Positions 1-10,805 of a DNA stretch of 64,000 bases are shown one piece after another. The stretch lies in NCBI GenBank assembly GCA_012934845.2, contig WNNJ02001187.1, forward strand, positions 124,001 to 188,000, read 5' to 3'. The stretch is from Pomphorhynchus laevis (lineage: Eukaryota; Acanthocephala; Palaeacanthocephala; Echinorhynchida; Pomphorhynchidae). The position numbers and the translations under genes were made by a program. Under the pieces are notes generated by a model. It did not search any database and was not told where the DNA came from. It was given only the letters and a program-made list of their open reading frames with translations. Position 1 is the stretch's first letter; each line of letters opens with the position of its first letter.

Positions 1-85
1 AGTCAATACTTATATTGACTATATAGTCAATACTTATTGACTATATAGTCAATTGACTATATAGTCAATACTAATATAGTCAATA
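1..85. repeat. Tandem/palindromic AT-rich repeat
   Basis: Reiterated AGTCAATACTTATATTGACT-type words, in which the 16-base palindrome TTGACTATATAGTCAA occurs more than once. It abuts a perfect hairpin at 86-128 and marks the broken end of the D0 element. No coding content is seen. Confidence 0.7.
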
Positions 86-128
86 CTTATCGTCTTAGTC
101 CAATTCATTATTGGACTAAGACGATAAG
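86..128. repeat. Perfect fold-back palindrome at D0 breakpoint
   Basis: The arms at 86-104 and 110-128 are perfect 19-base inverse complements with a 5-base loop. The right arm belongs to the D element: it matches the D1 sequence near 21410-21430. The left arm is an inverted copy of it, so homology to the element ends in a snap-back. Confidence 0.85.
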
Positions 129-1182
129 AATGCTTAGGAGGGAGATTGACTAGCATAGAAGACGGAGAAAGAGTGACGAAAAGCCATCGGATTTTTGGCC
201 TCGTATATACGACGTGATAATATCCGTTCATTTGACGATCTCGTTAGCATGACTCGCCATTTGTTTCACATCGTTGTTTCTCAATTTCTCAACGTTTGGA
301 GAGTGCAAAAGAGGCTAGTGAACTGTGTCGGAAAACGATTTTTAGAAGTGGAAGACTTCGTTGATTAGATTTAGTGGATTTGTTTAAACGGATAAAATAT
401 AAAGAAGCGATATTATTGAAGAGAAACATATTCGGAAAGATTTAAGTTAGATATGATAATACAGTGATTTCGCGAAGGAAAACGATTACGTTGAAGTGGT
501 GGACGGCATAGCTTGTAGGAGTAGAGACAGAAAAACAGGTAGAAGTGAGAATGACAGGAGTGTTCAATGAAAAATTAAGATAGATTGGATCATGTGTTGT
601 GACAGCAGTAGAGTGTTGAATCGATGATCAGAGATGTTACTGGAAATGATTTTGACGAAAGGATGTAAATTATTGAGAAGTGATACGAGGGAGATGGAGT
701 AAGGAGTACGTGAATAGAAGAAAGAAGTATGAGATATATTTAGATGGAGGTGGAATAGGAAATAGGAAGTACTATATGAACAGCTTTACAGTTTGCATTG
801 TTAGGATGATGAATTTGAATAAAGGTTTTATCCGGAGTTGAACGAAGAGTTTGTGTGATAAGGTTCAAGAATGGTATTATACTATGCGAAGTCAGGTGTT
901 GAGTCGATGGAAACGTAAAAACAGTATCAGTCTGAGTAGTCGTATGTGAGACAGAAGTGAGTAATCAGGACAGCTGTAAAAGCTTTACTGATGTACAAAA
1001 GCACATTAAACGGTTTAATTTGATACACCGAGCGGTCGGATATATTTAACACGAACAAGTGTCCATACATCACAATCTTTGGAATCGCATCCAACTTCAA
1101 AACTGGTATAAGCATCATTGCATTCCGATGTGGAAGATGCTTGATCAGGAACAGGGATCTGAGATCGCGCTTTTTTAGGCAT
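110..1182 (-). pseudogene. D0: ORF1 remnant of CR1/L2-like element
   Basis: Reading the minus strand from an ATG at 1180-1182, the protein begins MPKKARSQIP and soon shows the ORF1 zinc-finger signature CDSKDCDVWTLVRVK. This is the same N-terminal finger as D1 and D5. Downstream, the nucleotide sequence tracks D1 ORF1 (21490-22740) with many small indels, ending in the KIRW motif region and the first bases of ORF2 near 110-190. The frame is broken repeatedly and ORF2 is missing. ORF1 proteins of this kind are RNA-binding chaperones of LINE particles, as known for the class. This copy is dead. Confidence 0.75.
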
Positions 1183-1227
1183 GGCCTTTTATCGATAGAT
1201 TGAGCTCAATCCGCGAGCGTAGCGAGT

Positions 1228-1367
1228 GGAACTGACAGGAATAATCTGGAACTGACAGGAAAAATCTGTATGTGACAGGAAAAATCAGTATGTGACAGGA
1301 AAAATCTGGAACTGGCAGCAAAAATCTGGAATTGACGGGAAAAATCTGGAACTGACAGGAAAAATCT
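1228..1367 (-). repeat. D0 5' monomer array, 20 bp x 7
   Basis: Seven degenerate copies of a 20-base unit (plus strand GGAACTGACAGGAAAAATCT). It lies directly upstream of the D0 ORF1 start in element sense and matches the array 5' of D1 at 22751-22930. It is probably the element's 5' UTR or promoter monomer. Confidence 0.85.
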
Positions 1368-1531
1368 AGCATGTAATTAGACTGGACAATTATAACTTTT
1401 ACTTGTTTTAATCCAACGAACAATACAAGCATCTAAGTTAACAGCCTATAATTTATCGATGAGAAAATCGTGTGAAACAGAATGGAATGCCTCAATACAT
1501 CTACGAAAGTACATTCATCAAAACTAATAGA

Positions 1532-1735
1532 TTAGTTATTACGAGTGTATAGTAGATTGGAAATCGTGGAGTGACATTTGCAAAAATCATATTTAGCGGA
1601 ATTAAAATATCTTTGCATCTTTCGGAGAATTATGTGTTCAAGAAGCTTACAACATGAGAGGTTAAACTGATAGGTCGAAAATTCTCGGGATGAGTATATG
1701 ATCATGATTTTAAAGAGTAATTGACAAACGATCAT
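1532..1735 (-). pseudogene. RT finger fragment (non-LTR)
   Basis: The minus-strand peptide around STYQFNLSCCKLLEHIIL resembles the RT segment YRPISLTSxxxKLLERII followed by a degraded QHGF/TNLL region. It is a short orphan with no YADD box. The remainder of 1370-2140 shows nothing else I can name; the other ORFs there are AT-rich noise. Confidence 0.4.
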
Positions 1736-2141
1736 AAGGACAGGATGAATTTCGACATATTAGACGTAAGAGTTAAGAAAGAACTTCACTTGGAGAGCAG
1801 AAACCAGAGGGTAGACTTACAATTTATTTCTGAATATGGTGGAGATGTGGATTGTGAACAATATAATTTTTTATAGTGGAGACCGAAAATCTCCGCGATT
1901 TATCTCACATCATAAGTAATTACACCATCTGAGATCATCACACTTTAATTGGATTATCACACTTTATTAATGGCATATAGTGACAAGCCATAAGCAAAAA
2001 AACAACTTGAAATGAAGTGCTTCTCGAAAAGAAATCTTTTGCAACGCTTGAGCAAAGTGACGTGATTCCTAACAGTTCGATACCTAAAAAAATTTTGGTT
2101 TCTTATAAACATACAATAAATTAAATAATTACGATTAATTA

Positions 2142-2215
2142 CAATCAATCCAGTTCCTGATCAATCCGGGATTACTTACAATCAATCCAGTTCCTGATCA
2201 ATCCAGGATTACTTA
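2142..2215 (+). repeat. A1 5' monomers, 37 bp x 2
   Basis: Two nearly identical units (2142-2178 and 2179-2215) containing CAATCCAGTTCCTGATCAAT and GATTACTTA. The CAATCCAGTTCC core is the same as the 16-base monomer upstream of D5 ORF1 (52557-52652), although A and D have different ORFs. Confidence 0.85.
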
Positions 2216-2364
2216 AACGGAACAATATAATAACATACAAGCGTATACCTCGTTGTCTCACGATTACAAAGACCAAAAAATATAAGAAGGGCAGAATCAA
2301 TAACTCATTATCTGACGACTGTTACACTCAGTTAGAAGTAGGCTGCGATGCGCCAAACTGTGAT

Positions 2365-3486
2365 GTGTGGAGCATTGTCAAAGTCAAGAGTAAAGATCAG
2401 GCGATATATCACTTGCGATCATTCATGTGCGGCTTTTGCAGTGCTGTTATACGAAGGGCTACAAGGAGTGAGCAAAACAAACCTACCGATGATAATGATA
2501 ATAACCAATGTACCAATTCATGTACAGACACCACAAAACAAGCCGATCAACTAGAGATCTCCCCTCACGTCCAGAGTAAAACACAACATGATAATAGCCT
2601 TTCTGTGGCTTCAACGCCAACTCGAGTGTGGAAAAGGGGACATGAGAGGTCATATACGATTACTAAGATAGTTTCTGATGACGATTCGCACATCATTTCA
2701 TCTACGCTAGAAAATTACTTGCCTCCTAAATCAGTAGTAAATGCCACAAGTTCCAACATTGAAGTTGAGCCTCAATGCCGGATTGGCGACAGTGTTTTAC
2801 GGACTTCATTGAATTCAAAGCATGCTCTTATAAATGTTGCACCATGTGATAAGCCAATTATCGACAACAATGACACCAGTGTCCAAGCAAATTCGTCGTC
2901 CAGCTTGTGCACGTCTTCAGACAACAGATCCCCAACCCATATAGCATCGAACTTTTCCCCTACAGAAAATAGTGAAGTTCGACATGCGAAGTCGGTTGAG
3001 ATAACTCGGCATCATTATGACAGGTCATATAGCGTGTTATTCAGCGAACTTACTGAGTCTAATTCCGCAAACTCACAGGAACATATGGACCATGACGTGT
3101 CTATTTTGCGTAAGGTATTATCCCATCTATTGCATGAAGGTGATGAAGAGTTAGCATCGTCTATACACGTGAAGAAGCTATTTCGGCTTGGTAAAAGAAC
3201 ACAGGAGAAACCAAGACTGTTGAAGGTGATATTGTCCTCTAGTGATCATGTGCGCATGTTGTTATCACGTGGATATCGTCTTAGGGGGTTGCCATTTCGT
3301 ATCCTTCGTGACCTTTCGCCAGATGAGCGATTACAATTACGAAAAGCAAACATCGAATTGAGACACCGGCTTTCTCAAGGTGAGGCTAATATATGCATAC
3401 GGGATTTTCGGGTTGTCAAGTGGCGTCCTGTCGTACGTTGGAAACAGTTGGCTCCTTTAACTGTCGGGACCCCTGTTTCCATGTAA
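2365..3486 (+). CDS. A1 ORF1 (zinc-finger RNA-binding protein), start lost
   Basis: 373 residues from the first in-frame ATG, but the frame is open upstream and encodes the expected N-terminal finger (VGCDAPNCDVWSIVKVK, then FMCGFC). The ATG at 2365 is therefore internal and would destroy the finger. Relatives begin MTKKT, MTRKT or MKKAN; the equivalent codons here start at about 2260 with ACG ATT ACA AAG, suggesting ATG changed to ACG (inference). A Ser/Thr-rich linker follows, then a C-terminal RNA-binding-like block (LFRLGKRTQEKPRLLKVIL) and the terminal motif VVKWRPVVRWK. The 3' end overlaps ORF2 by 94 bases in the -1 frame. Confidence 0.8.
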   Translation: MWSIVKVKSKDQAIYHLRSFMCGFCSAVIRRATRSEQNKPTDDNDNNQCTNSCTDTTKQADQLEISPHVQSKTQHDNSLSVASTPTRVWKRGHERSYTITKIVSDDDSHIISSTLENYLPPKSVVNATSSNIEVEPQCRIGDSVLRTSLNSKHALINVAPCDKPIIDNNDTSVQANSSSSLCTSSDNRSPTHIASNFSPTENSEVRHAKSVEITRHHYDRSYSVLFSELTESNSANSQEHMDHDVSILRKVLSHLLHEGDEELASSIHVKKLFRLGKRTQEKPRLLKVILSSSDHVRMLLSRGYRLRGLPFRILRDLSPDERLQLRKANIELRHRLSQGEANICIRDFRVVKWRPVVRWKQLAPLTVGTPVSM

Positions 3487-6377
3487 ATTCAGAGAACACT
3501 GACCATTCCTTAGGGTATCTGATTGTATTTGATAGACCGTGCCTTAGTAAAACCAAAAAGGATTCCAATGCAACTCGTTGCTATTTATCGGTAGGTTATT
3601 CAAATTTACGAAGTCTTCCTGCACAACTTGTAGAGCTTCGATACCATGTTGAGGTTAATGCGTATGATATATTCTGTGTTAGTGAGTCATGGCTACATGA
3701 ACACATCTTGGATGCCACTGTAAATATTCCAGGTTATCGTCTACTTCGAGGGGACAGGAGGTCCAGTATGCGAGGGGGCGGTGTTGCAGTGTACGTTCGA
3801 GACCATTTGCTAATTTCTGACATCGATCAAGTTTGTGATCCGCAAGGCTCGTTCGAGAGTATTACCTTTCATATTGGGTATGATCGTGTTGGTATCAGTC
3901 TCTGCGTTGTATATCGCTCACCTTCTATGATCACTGATTGTAATCTTCTGAAGTCAGTATTGCGATCGATAAGTATCAGTTCTCATTTCCTTCTTCTAGG
4001 AGACTTCAACCTACCTAGATCAGATTGGCGGCAAACAATATTTGATGATGGCACCGTCGTAGAAAGAGAAATATCCCACTTCCTCGCTGATGAACTCTGA
4101 CTAGTACAACACATTCAAGAGCCCACACGATTTTCTTCCCATAATAATGATACTATACTTGACTTGGTTTTTTCCAAACGTCTTGAAGACATAGCTCGAG
4201 TGGATTATCTTCCACCGATAGGTAACTCTGACCACTGCGTGCTATCACTACAGGTCACCCCAAACTTTAAATTCCGCAATTTTACGGCTCCCATCGTAAA
4301 ACGGGTTTGGTCAAAAGTGCTTGATGAGCAAATTTTATCTTTCTGTCAACGTCGTCCACTATCTTTAACAAATACTAAAGAAGTCTCACTAAAAGTGATT
4401 GGGGATTACCTTTTAGGTATTTCTGACGTGTTTGCACCAAAGCGTATCATCTCGCCAAATACTAAATATCCTGTTTGGTTCGATAAGGACCTGAGATTGA
4501 TGTTGCGAGTACGAAATCGTCTTTGGAAGTTATCTCGTTCGCTTCCGTATTACGCCAACATTTATAGGTATCTTAGGAACGTCTGTACTCGTATGAAAAC
4601 GTTAAAACGTGATAAATTCGAATCTACAATCATCAAGGAAGTTAATCGCAACCCCAAGCTATTTTGGTCATATGCTCGGCAAAACGGAACGCTCAACTCT
4701 GCAATCAAGCATGTGCACTCTGAATGTGGCTTGGTTACAAATGAAACTGATATAGCTGAGACCTTCGCATCCTCGTTCTCTTTATCCACTTTACCACATT
4801 GCGATTCTCATATGATATGGTACGGGTGCTCTATCCCTCCGCGTAATGAATCCCGGCCAATTTGCGTTACTGAAATTCAAGATTATCTCAATAATATTCG
4901 TCCTTTTAGCGCAGCTGGCCCCGATGACATCTCCCCATACCTGCTCAAAGCTTTATCGAGTTACCTGGCACCATTCCTGACTATTATCTTTGATAAAATT
5001 CTGGCCACTGGCAGTGTCCCAGAAGATTGGAAAACTGCAACCGTTGTTCCTATTCCCAAAAAAAATTTTGCATCATCCTGTGGTGATTATAGGCCAATAA
5101 GCTTAACCTCTTCTCTGTGCAAAGTTCTCGAACGCGCCATCAGCACTAGAGTCTACGATCATCTTGTCTCTCTTGGTATACTATCGTCCGCTCAACATGG
5201 TTTTCGTCACTCCCGTTCTTGTTTGACGAACTTGCTTACCGCGCGCGAAACTTGGACCCAGTCGTTAAGTTTTGGTAGCTCACTCGATATAATCTTTATT
5301 GATTTTTCGAAAGCCTTCGATCGCGTCCCTCATGATGGGATGATTAGGTTGTTAGCACACTACGGAGTATCCTCCATGTTATGCAATTGGATTCGTGATT
5401 TTTTGGACGGGAGATCATTTCAGGTGAGGGTTGGCAATAGCATGTCTTCTACTAGGTTAGTTAAATCCGGAGTTCCGCAAGGTACAGTCCTTGGTCCCTT
5501 GCTTTTTATTATATTTCTCAATGATCTTCTGTTACGCATAAACAGTCCCTGCCTGGCATTCGCAGACGATGTGAAAGTGTGGTGCGATAGCATCTCAGAT
5601 CCTGATGGCCGGCATCTACAACATGATCTCCAGACAATCTACGACTGGAGCAGTGCTACCGGTATGACCATAAATGTAGATAAGTGCGTTCATATGAAAC
5701 TCGGCAAATGTAAATCTGATCATGAATTCTATTTAGGATGTTATAAGCTTCACAACATTTCTGTTCATAGAGACCTAGGGATTATTTTGAATAACGACCT
5801 TAAAACACGACCGAATACCGATTATATCTACGGTAAAGCCATGAAGGCCTTGTATTGTATTAAGAACACATTTAGTAAGCTGCATCCAAAATTATTTAAG
5901 CATCTCTACTGTGCGTTAGTCCGTCCGCATGTGGAATACTGCATCCCATCAACTTTTCCATCCACCAAGGCTGAGATGAAAAAGACCGAGTCGATTTTAC
6001 GTAGAGGAACCAAACTTTGCATTACATCTCTTTATTCTTACAATGAGCGCCTAGCTTGCTTAAAAATGCCTTCAACGGCCCAGAGGCTACTATATTTAGA
6101 TCTTGTAGCGATGTGGCATTTGGTTCGTGGAAAAGAGGGGTTCCCATCCAATTCGATAAAATTGAGAAATTCGCGTCGCAGAGGTCACTCCCTTACGTTA
6201 TTTAAATTCCCCCATGGCAAAATAAGGAGTGTGAGTAGGCTTTCCCACCGCGCATTGAATGTTTGGAATTCGCTGCCTGAAGACGTCGTCAATGCTACTA
6301 GCAATAGACACTTCAAGAAGATGCTGCTGAAGTGGATTGTGAACTCTAATTTGGATTCGTGGATGTATTTTAATTGA
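3393..6377 (+). pseudogene. A1 ORF2: APE endonuclease-reverse transcriptase with one stop
   Basis: One continuous frame broken only by TGA at 4098-4100, right after the endonuclease motif LLGDFNLPRSDW. N-terminal APE-type endonuclease motifs: YSNLRSLPAQ, SESWLHE, VVYRSPS, GDFNLP and, after the stop, SDHCVLSL. RT motifs: VVPIPKK, DYRPISLTSSLCKVLER, QHGFRHSRS, IFIDFSKAFDRVPH, GVPQGTVLGPLLF and FADDVKVW. The FADD box replaces YADD. The C-terminal region ends RGHSLTLFKFPHGK as in CR1-like elements, with no RNase H. It would nick target DNA and prime reverse transcription. One nonsense codon separates the endonuclease tail from RT. Confidence 0.9.
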
Positions 6378-6456
6378 TATTTTAAAATGTAATTTGTGAA
6401 CAGTTGAAACAGCCATTTGCGGATAGTAACTTGTACACTATAATAATAATAATATT

Positions 6457-6902
6457 TACAATAAGTATCTATACCACATTTAAACTTATTTAATGATATA
6501 TAATTTTTTTAGTACTAAGATTTTATTAACAAACATTTAAAATCGTACAATTATGGTTCCAGCAAATGAGCCTCTATTCATTAAATATTTGCAATATTGA
6601 AATCATTATTGGATTATCTTAATTCCCGGTGAATTTATCGACGACCGAGAACCCATTGAAATCATGTTCTTTGTTGTGGTACAAAGGAGCGTTTGTTTAG
6701 CTTTACATCAGACAAATTCTTGAAACATCTTGCAAAAGTACAATCAGTAAAACAAAAAGTACCTTATTGCGACATGATTACTCACTTACGGACAGGAATT
6801 TCGGTGGAACTTGCAAAATGCTCCAGTTTGGCGATTAGACGAACAGCTATACGGCCGTTGATTAATATTCATGATATATATTTTAACAACAATATTTATT
6901 AG
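6457..6902 (+). pseudogene. E-family C-terminal fragment (plus)
   Basis: From about 6600, plus-strand peptides in two frames match the end of the E polyprotein: DKFLKHLAKVQ, then a Y-x-E/D-x2-T-x-LR block and LAKCSSLAIRR, as in 7734-7961. It lacks the RT. It faces a second, oppositely oriented E tail at 6973-7545. The bases between the A1 tail and 6600 show nothing recognisable. Confidence 0.6.
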
Positions 6903-6972
6903 AATAAATTTTACACATGTGTAGGTTCCTTCAAATAGGCCTTAACCAAGTTTTCATTTCAAAGCATTTGGA

Positions 6973-7545
6973 TTAATGTAGGTTTGGCGAATCATTGAGT
7001 GGATTCGCTTGACTGTTGAGGTTTCGTATGGATCGTCGAATCGCCAACGACACACATTTTGTGAAGATGAATGAGATATTTCTAAGGTAAGTGATGCATT
7101 CATGATAGGATGTAGTGTATTTAACCGCCTGTTGGCTTGCGGTCTGTCGTAATACTCTGTCTGCGTTAAGACCTATGTTTCCGAGCGCATAAAACGTGAG
7201 AGGGTGAAATCTGGAGCACTCAATTTTTGCCACTCGTTCAGCATATGTGGCTCGTTTTCTATTATCATGATAATTATGCGTATCGATCATCTGTTGGGAA
7301 TAGGATGAGGCAAGCGGGTTGAAAAAACTAACGTCCATGAAGGACCGCTCCATCGTTGTTCCGAATAGGTTATTGCATGCTATGTCTATTCGAGCCGATC
7401 TTTCTGAGGTTGTACTGATGTTATCAAATAGCATTAAATATGGAACTGGAATGAGTGACGGCTTAATAACAACATTGGCACACACATTACGAAGTGCTAA
7501 CGCGATTTTGTCTCTTATTGTGTTATGTCATATGAAAGGTATTCC
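6973..7545 (-). pseudogene. E-family C-terminal domain, second copy
   Basis: The minus-strand 170-residue frame carries RIDIACNN followed about 10 residues later by ERSFMDVSFFNPLASSY, then YAERVAKIECSRFHPL and a run ending CVSLAIRR. The D-x(10-15)-D-V arrangement resembles the PD-D core of restriction-like endonucleases in early-branching LINEs (inference). The RT is absent. Upstream at 7567-7601 is a perfect hairpin, so the fragment begins at a fold-back. Confidence 0.65.
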
Positions 7546-7566
7546 ACCAACTTGACATAAGAGTGC

Positions 7567-7601
7567 GTGTGCAATGTTGAAGTTATGTCAACATTGCACA
7601 C
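7567..7601. repeat. Perfect palindrome, 14-base arms
   Basis: The arms GTGTGCAATGTTGA (7567-7580) and its complement (7588-7601) have a 7-base loop. It sits at the 5' edge of the truncated E fragment. Confidence 0.85.
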
Positions 7602-7733
7602 ATTATATAATTTTTTAAAGGAAATATTTTTTAAATAGATTTACATTTGGAGTTCCCGCAAATGGGCTTTAACACAAAACGTATTACACATACAATATAT
7701 TACGATAGATCAAGTTAGTTAAAGGTTACAATA

Positions 7734-8300
7734 TTAAGATTGTAGATAATGTTCATCAATTTGTCTGACCGAAGACCGACGTAATGCTAGGGACGAGCAT
7801 CTTGCAAAGGCGAAAGAAACGTCTGCTCGCAGAAAGGTTACGCACTCGCTGTATGCCAAACTATGTTTTCGGGCTTGCTTGCGATGATCGTCGACATATG
7901 TTTGGCAGATGGGCCTATGCTTCCTACAGTAGAGAAAGTGAGAGGAATTAATCCGGCGCATTCGAGTTTTGTAACTCTCTCCATGTACTTGCTCCGTTTC
8001 CTGTTTTCATTATAGGTATTGAACTCTGCATATTCAAAGCGTAAGACTGAGCAAGTGGATTGAAAACACAGACGTCCATGAAGGACCGCTCCGTTAAATC
8101 GCCAAAAATACCATTACATAAGATGGTGTAAGACATGGTTCTGTTAATACGTTATAGAATACATTCTTTAGAGTTGAGCCAATTACATCGCGCATAATAT
8201 TATTTCGAATTATGGGGATTCCTCTTATTTTACAAGATTGGGCGTGAGAGATATTACTTTTTTCGCCACAAGTGCATTTGTCGGGAATATCGTTTTGACT
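7734..8300 (-). pseudogene. E1 zinc knuckle and restriction-like endonuclease tail
   Basis: At about 8295-8220 the minus strand reads IPDKCTCGEKSNISHAQSCK, a CxC-x(10)-H-x3-C knuckle. It is followed by LTERSFMDVCVFNPLAQSY (within 8136-7948) and the terminal YSECVTFLRADVSFAFARCSS (7961-7734). Knuckle plus D-x-D-V matches the knuckle-then-REL layout of R2-type elements in general form only. Two frameshifts separate the pieces. Confidence 0.65.
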
Positions 8301-8428
8301 CCATCCGAAACGTGTCCGAGTGCGTCTTGGAATTGCTGTCGTGATAGGATGCGTTTATATTAGATGGAAGGAAAACTGCTTAACCACAGTGAAGATCCGG
8401 GAGAATCGGCGATGTGTTTAATTAAATT

Positions 8429-9806
8429 CTACTGTGTCAAATTTGAGCTGCTTATAGCCGTACGTGCTTCCACTTTTTGTGCTACCTTTTTCTCTTGTTT
8501 AATTTCGCAGGATATGTGTGGCCGTTCATCATCCCATAGGGCTGCATCGACATTTAAGAAAGTAACACATATACGTTTAAAGTTTTCATACTCTGTTATT
8601 GTATTTACACTAGGTTTCATTATGCCAAGTCCATATAGTCCAATCGGTAGTTGCATAATTGATTCCCACTGTAGATTAAGATTGATCTTACCAGTTATAG
8701 CAGGTACAATATTATTAAAAAGTGCGGTTTCCAGTGGGAAGAGACATTCTGGGTTTAGTAAACAGGTGCGTTTTAGGTGCGTCCATCGGAATTGCAGGCC
8801 TTTAGTAGGTATTGTGAAAGCGACTTGACTGTCTATCAAGGCCAATTCTCTCAGTATTTCGATTTAAACAACCCACTTTTCAGTCATTGTCTCAACGTTT
8901 TCCCTTATGTAGTCTAATTCTCATATAAAACTGCCTAGTAGCTTAACACCGCGAGTTGACACTTGTACTCCTCTTTGTTTGAAACATTCGCCTTCCTTGA
9001 TGTATTAAGATGGTACATTTTAATGGATTTAAATTGAATCCGTATCTTGGACTTATATCGTAGATATAGTCCCACAGCGATAACAAATTTTCATAGCGCC
9101 CTACGCATACTCTGTCGTCTGCGTACCATCGATGAACAATACCAGAAAATTTAGTTCTGAGGTCATGAATTAGCGGCAGTGAAGCAGCTGCGTATGCACA
9201 CATTGCAATTGGATCACCTTGGGTGAACCCTTCCTCTGAGAGAATTATATCTTTGTGTACAGATGATGTAGAAGGAGAGGAATAACAATTTGCAAGAATT
9301 ATCGACAGACTTGGACATACTTTGATCATATTCTCGAGTGCAATTGATCTGTTGATGCTATTAAATGCGTTTTCAGCGTCCAGCATTAAAATATTGTTCA
9401 TCAGACCTCTCATATTCATTTCTTATAGTGTATTCCTAACTAAGTGCCGCAGTGTTGATCTGCACATAGCTGTGTTTTGTCTGAAACTGTTATTACTTGT
9501 TTGCGAATACGGCTTGAAATTATTCTACCGGCGATGCGACGAAGGACTTGACCAATCCCTCAAGGTCGAACCCTTATACACTTGACTATTATGATGATGT
9601 CCAATTTCGCATTGGACGTAATCTATTATGTCAGTTGCAATGCGAATTGCAAATTCCGCTACCTGATCTGCAAGATTTCTGGATTCAGGTTCGTATTGAG
9701 TCAGCATTGACCTCCAATTGTTTGCATCCAGTCCGGAAGGACCTGCACATCCGTTGGTTTTTTTATAGGCTCTTTGAACATAATCTGCATTAATGTTCCG
9801 AAACAT
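8429..9806 (-). pseudogene. E1 reverse transcriptase core
   Basis: Pieces in order: AGPSGLDANNWRSM (9806-9525), then LDAENAFNSINRS, EEGFTQGDPIAM and HRWYADDRVCVG (9419-8943), then a post-RT region IVPAITGKINLN and LPIGLYGLGIMKPS (8845-8429). The catalytic acidic residues (LDAENAF, YADD) are present, and a QGDP box replaces the PQG box of CR1-type RTs. This RT type is common in uncharacterised invertebrate proteins with a GPSGLD signature. I cannot assign it to a named clade. Frames are interrupted near 9420-9520 and 8850-8940. Confidence 0.75.
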
Positions 9807-10040
9807 TACATCGCTAAACTGAGGACATCCTTCAATATTTGAATGAAGAAGACATTTAACGTCTAATGGGGATGGTTACGGATGCAGACTTTTTAGCTTC
9901 TCAAATACCGTTATATCCTGACATTTATCGGATAACTGCAATATCCTTGAATTCTCCCCGTCACTGCTCAATAGACGCATCACCGCTTTAAATTTTCCGT
10001 TGTGTTAGTTTTATGATATTCTGCAAAATTTTATCTGTTC

Positions 10041-10664
10041 CTATCTGTGTCCGTCGTTGGCAAGGGCTGTATTTTGTTGAAGAAAACGTGCTTTGATAAG
10101 AAGTGTTTTTATATCGCCATATTTCCACATCCTTATCCTTCGTTCAAGGATTTTTCTCAGGACACTGACCTTGCCGGATGAAATTCTCTGGAGAATCAAT
10201 TGTGGCAAAATCATCATTATTTTAAATGAGATGTTTGCCTTAGCCATGTTGTTGAAAATAACAAGATGAGACGTCATTAATTCGATAAATGTCTTTGTGA
10301 GGTTGCATTTATGTAAGTTGAATAAATTCGGTCTCCCGTGTATTACTTCGTAGTAAATGGCATTTATTCTTACTGATAATTCATCGAGTTGTGAAAAATT
10401 TGAGTTTAGTGTGGATACAGTGTTTCTAGCTGTATTAACTGTTAAATTGCTCGCAGAATTAATTGTTGGATAGCTTGCAGTAACAGTTGTTGGGATAATT
10501 TCGGCTTCGTTTTTATCACAAGATGTTGTTTGATTGCGACAATTCGGGGCCTGACGGTCGACACAATGTTTGGAATCTTTTGCACATCGGCAACGTTTAC
10601 ATGCAGCTGCGAAACCATTACAGTCGCAACACCTTGTTGTGTTTGACGGCTTCCCGCGTGTCAT
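10041..10664 (-). CDS. E1 N-terminal protein with CXC (tesmin/TSO1-like) domain
   Basis: 207 residues. Residues about 12-47 contain CCDCNGFAAACKRCRCAKDS and further Cys (HCVDRQAPNCRNQ), the spacing of one CXC unit as in tesmin/TSO1 zinc-binding DNA-recognition domains. The middle is low-complexity Ser/Thr/Asn. The C-terminus (LPQLILQRISSGKVSVLRK) recurs in E4 and E5. It precedes the RT segments on the same strand and is probably the N-terminus of one polyprotein. Its likely role is nucleic-acid or target binding (inference). Confidence 0.7.
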   Translation of the reverse strand: MTRGKPSNTTRCCDCNGFAAACKRCRCAKDSKHCVDRQAPNCRNQTTSCDKNEAEIIPTTVTASYPTINSASNLTVNTARNTVSTLNSNFSQLDELSVRINAIYYEVIHGRPNLFNLHKCNLTKTFIELMTSHLVIFNNMAKANISFKIMMILPQLILQRISSGKVSVLRKILERRIRMWKYGDIKTLLIKARFLQQNTALANDGHR

Positions 10665-10678
10665 TGTTCTTTATTATA

Positions 10679-10774
10679 GCTTCGTGAATGCGCTCTCGGG
10701 CGGCTTTGTGAATGCGCTCTCAGACGGCTTCGTAAATGCGCTCCCGGGCGGCTTCATGAATACGCTCCTAGGCG
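10679..10774 (-). repeat. E1 5' monomers, 24 bp x 4
   Basis: Four units of GCTTCGTGAATGCGCTCTCG plus GGCG, starting at 10679, 10703, 10727 and 10751. Two related shorter units precede the E5 CXC ORF at about 44618-44657. Confidence 0.9.
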
Positions 10775-10805
10775 GTGTATGTTTATTATTTCTCAAATGT
10801 GTGTT

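Larger units (their letters stand above)
2142..6456 (+). mobile_element. A1: near-complete CR1-like non-LTR element
   Basis: Order: two 37-base 5' monomers, ORF1, overlapping ORF2 (APE endonuclease plus RT), a short 3' UTR and a (TAA)n tail at about 6440-6454. The 3' UTR contains a GTTGAAACAGCCATTTG word also found inverted at the A2 3' end (about 12929-12950), which fixes the family boundary. Defects are few: no ATG at the ORF1 N-terminus and one in-frame stop in ORF2. Confidence 0.9.

Noticed and set aside
1175-1432. 85-residue ORF through the D0 repeats
   Set aside because: It is a frame-cycling translation of a 20-base non-coding repeat.
7319-7555. 78-residue plus-strand ORF
   Set aside because: It is the antisense of the E tail (6973-7545, minus), whose residues match other E copies.
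8364-8828. 154-residue plus-strand ORF with hydrophobic stretches
   Set aside because: Exact antisense of the E1 post-RT region 8429-8845; no family resemblance of its own.
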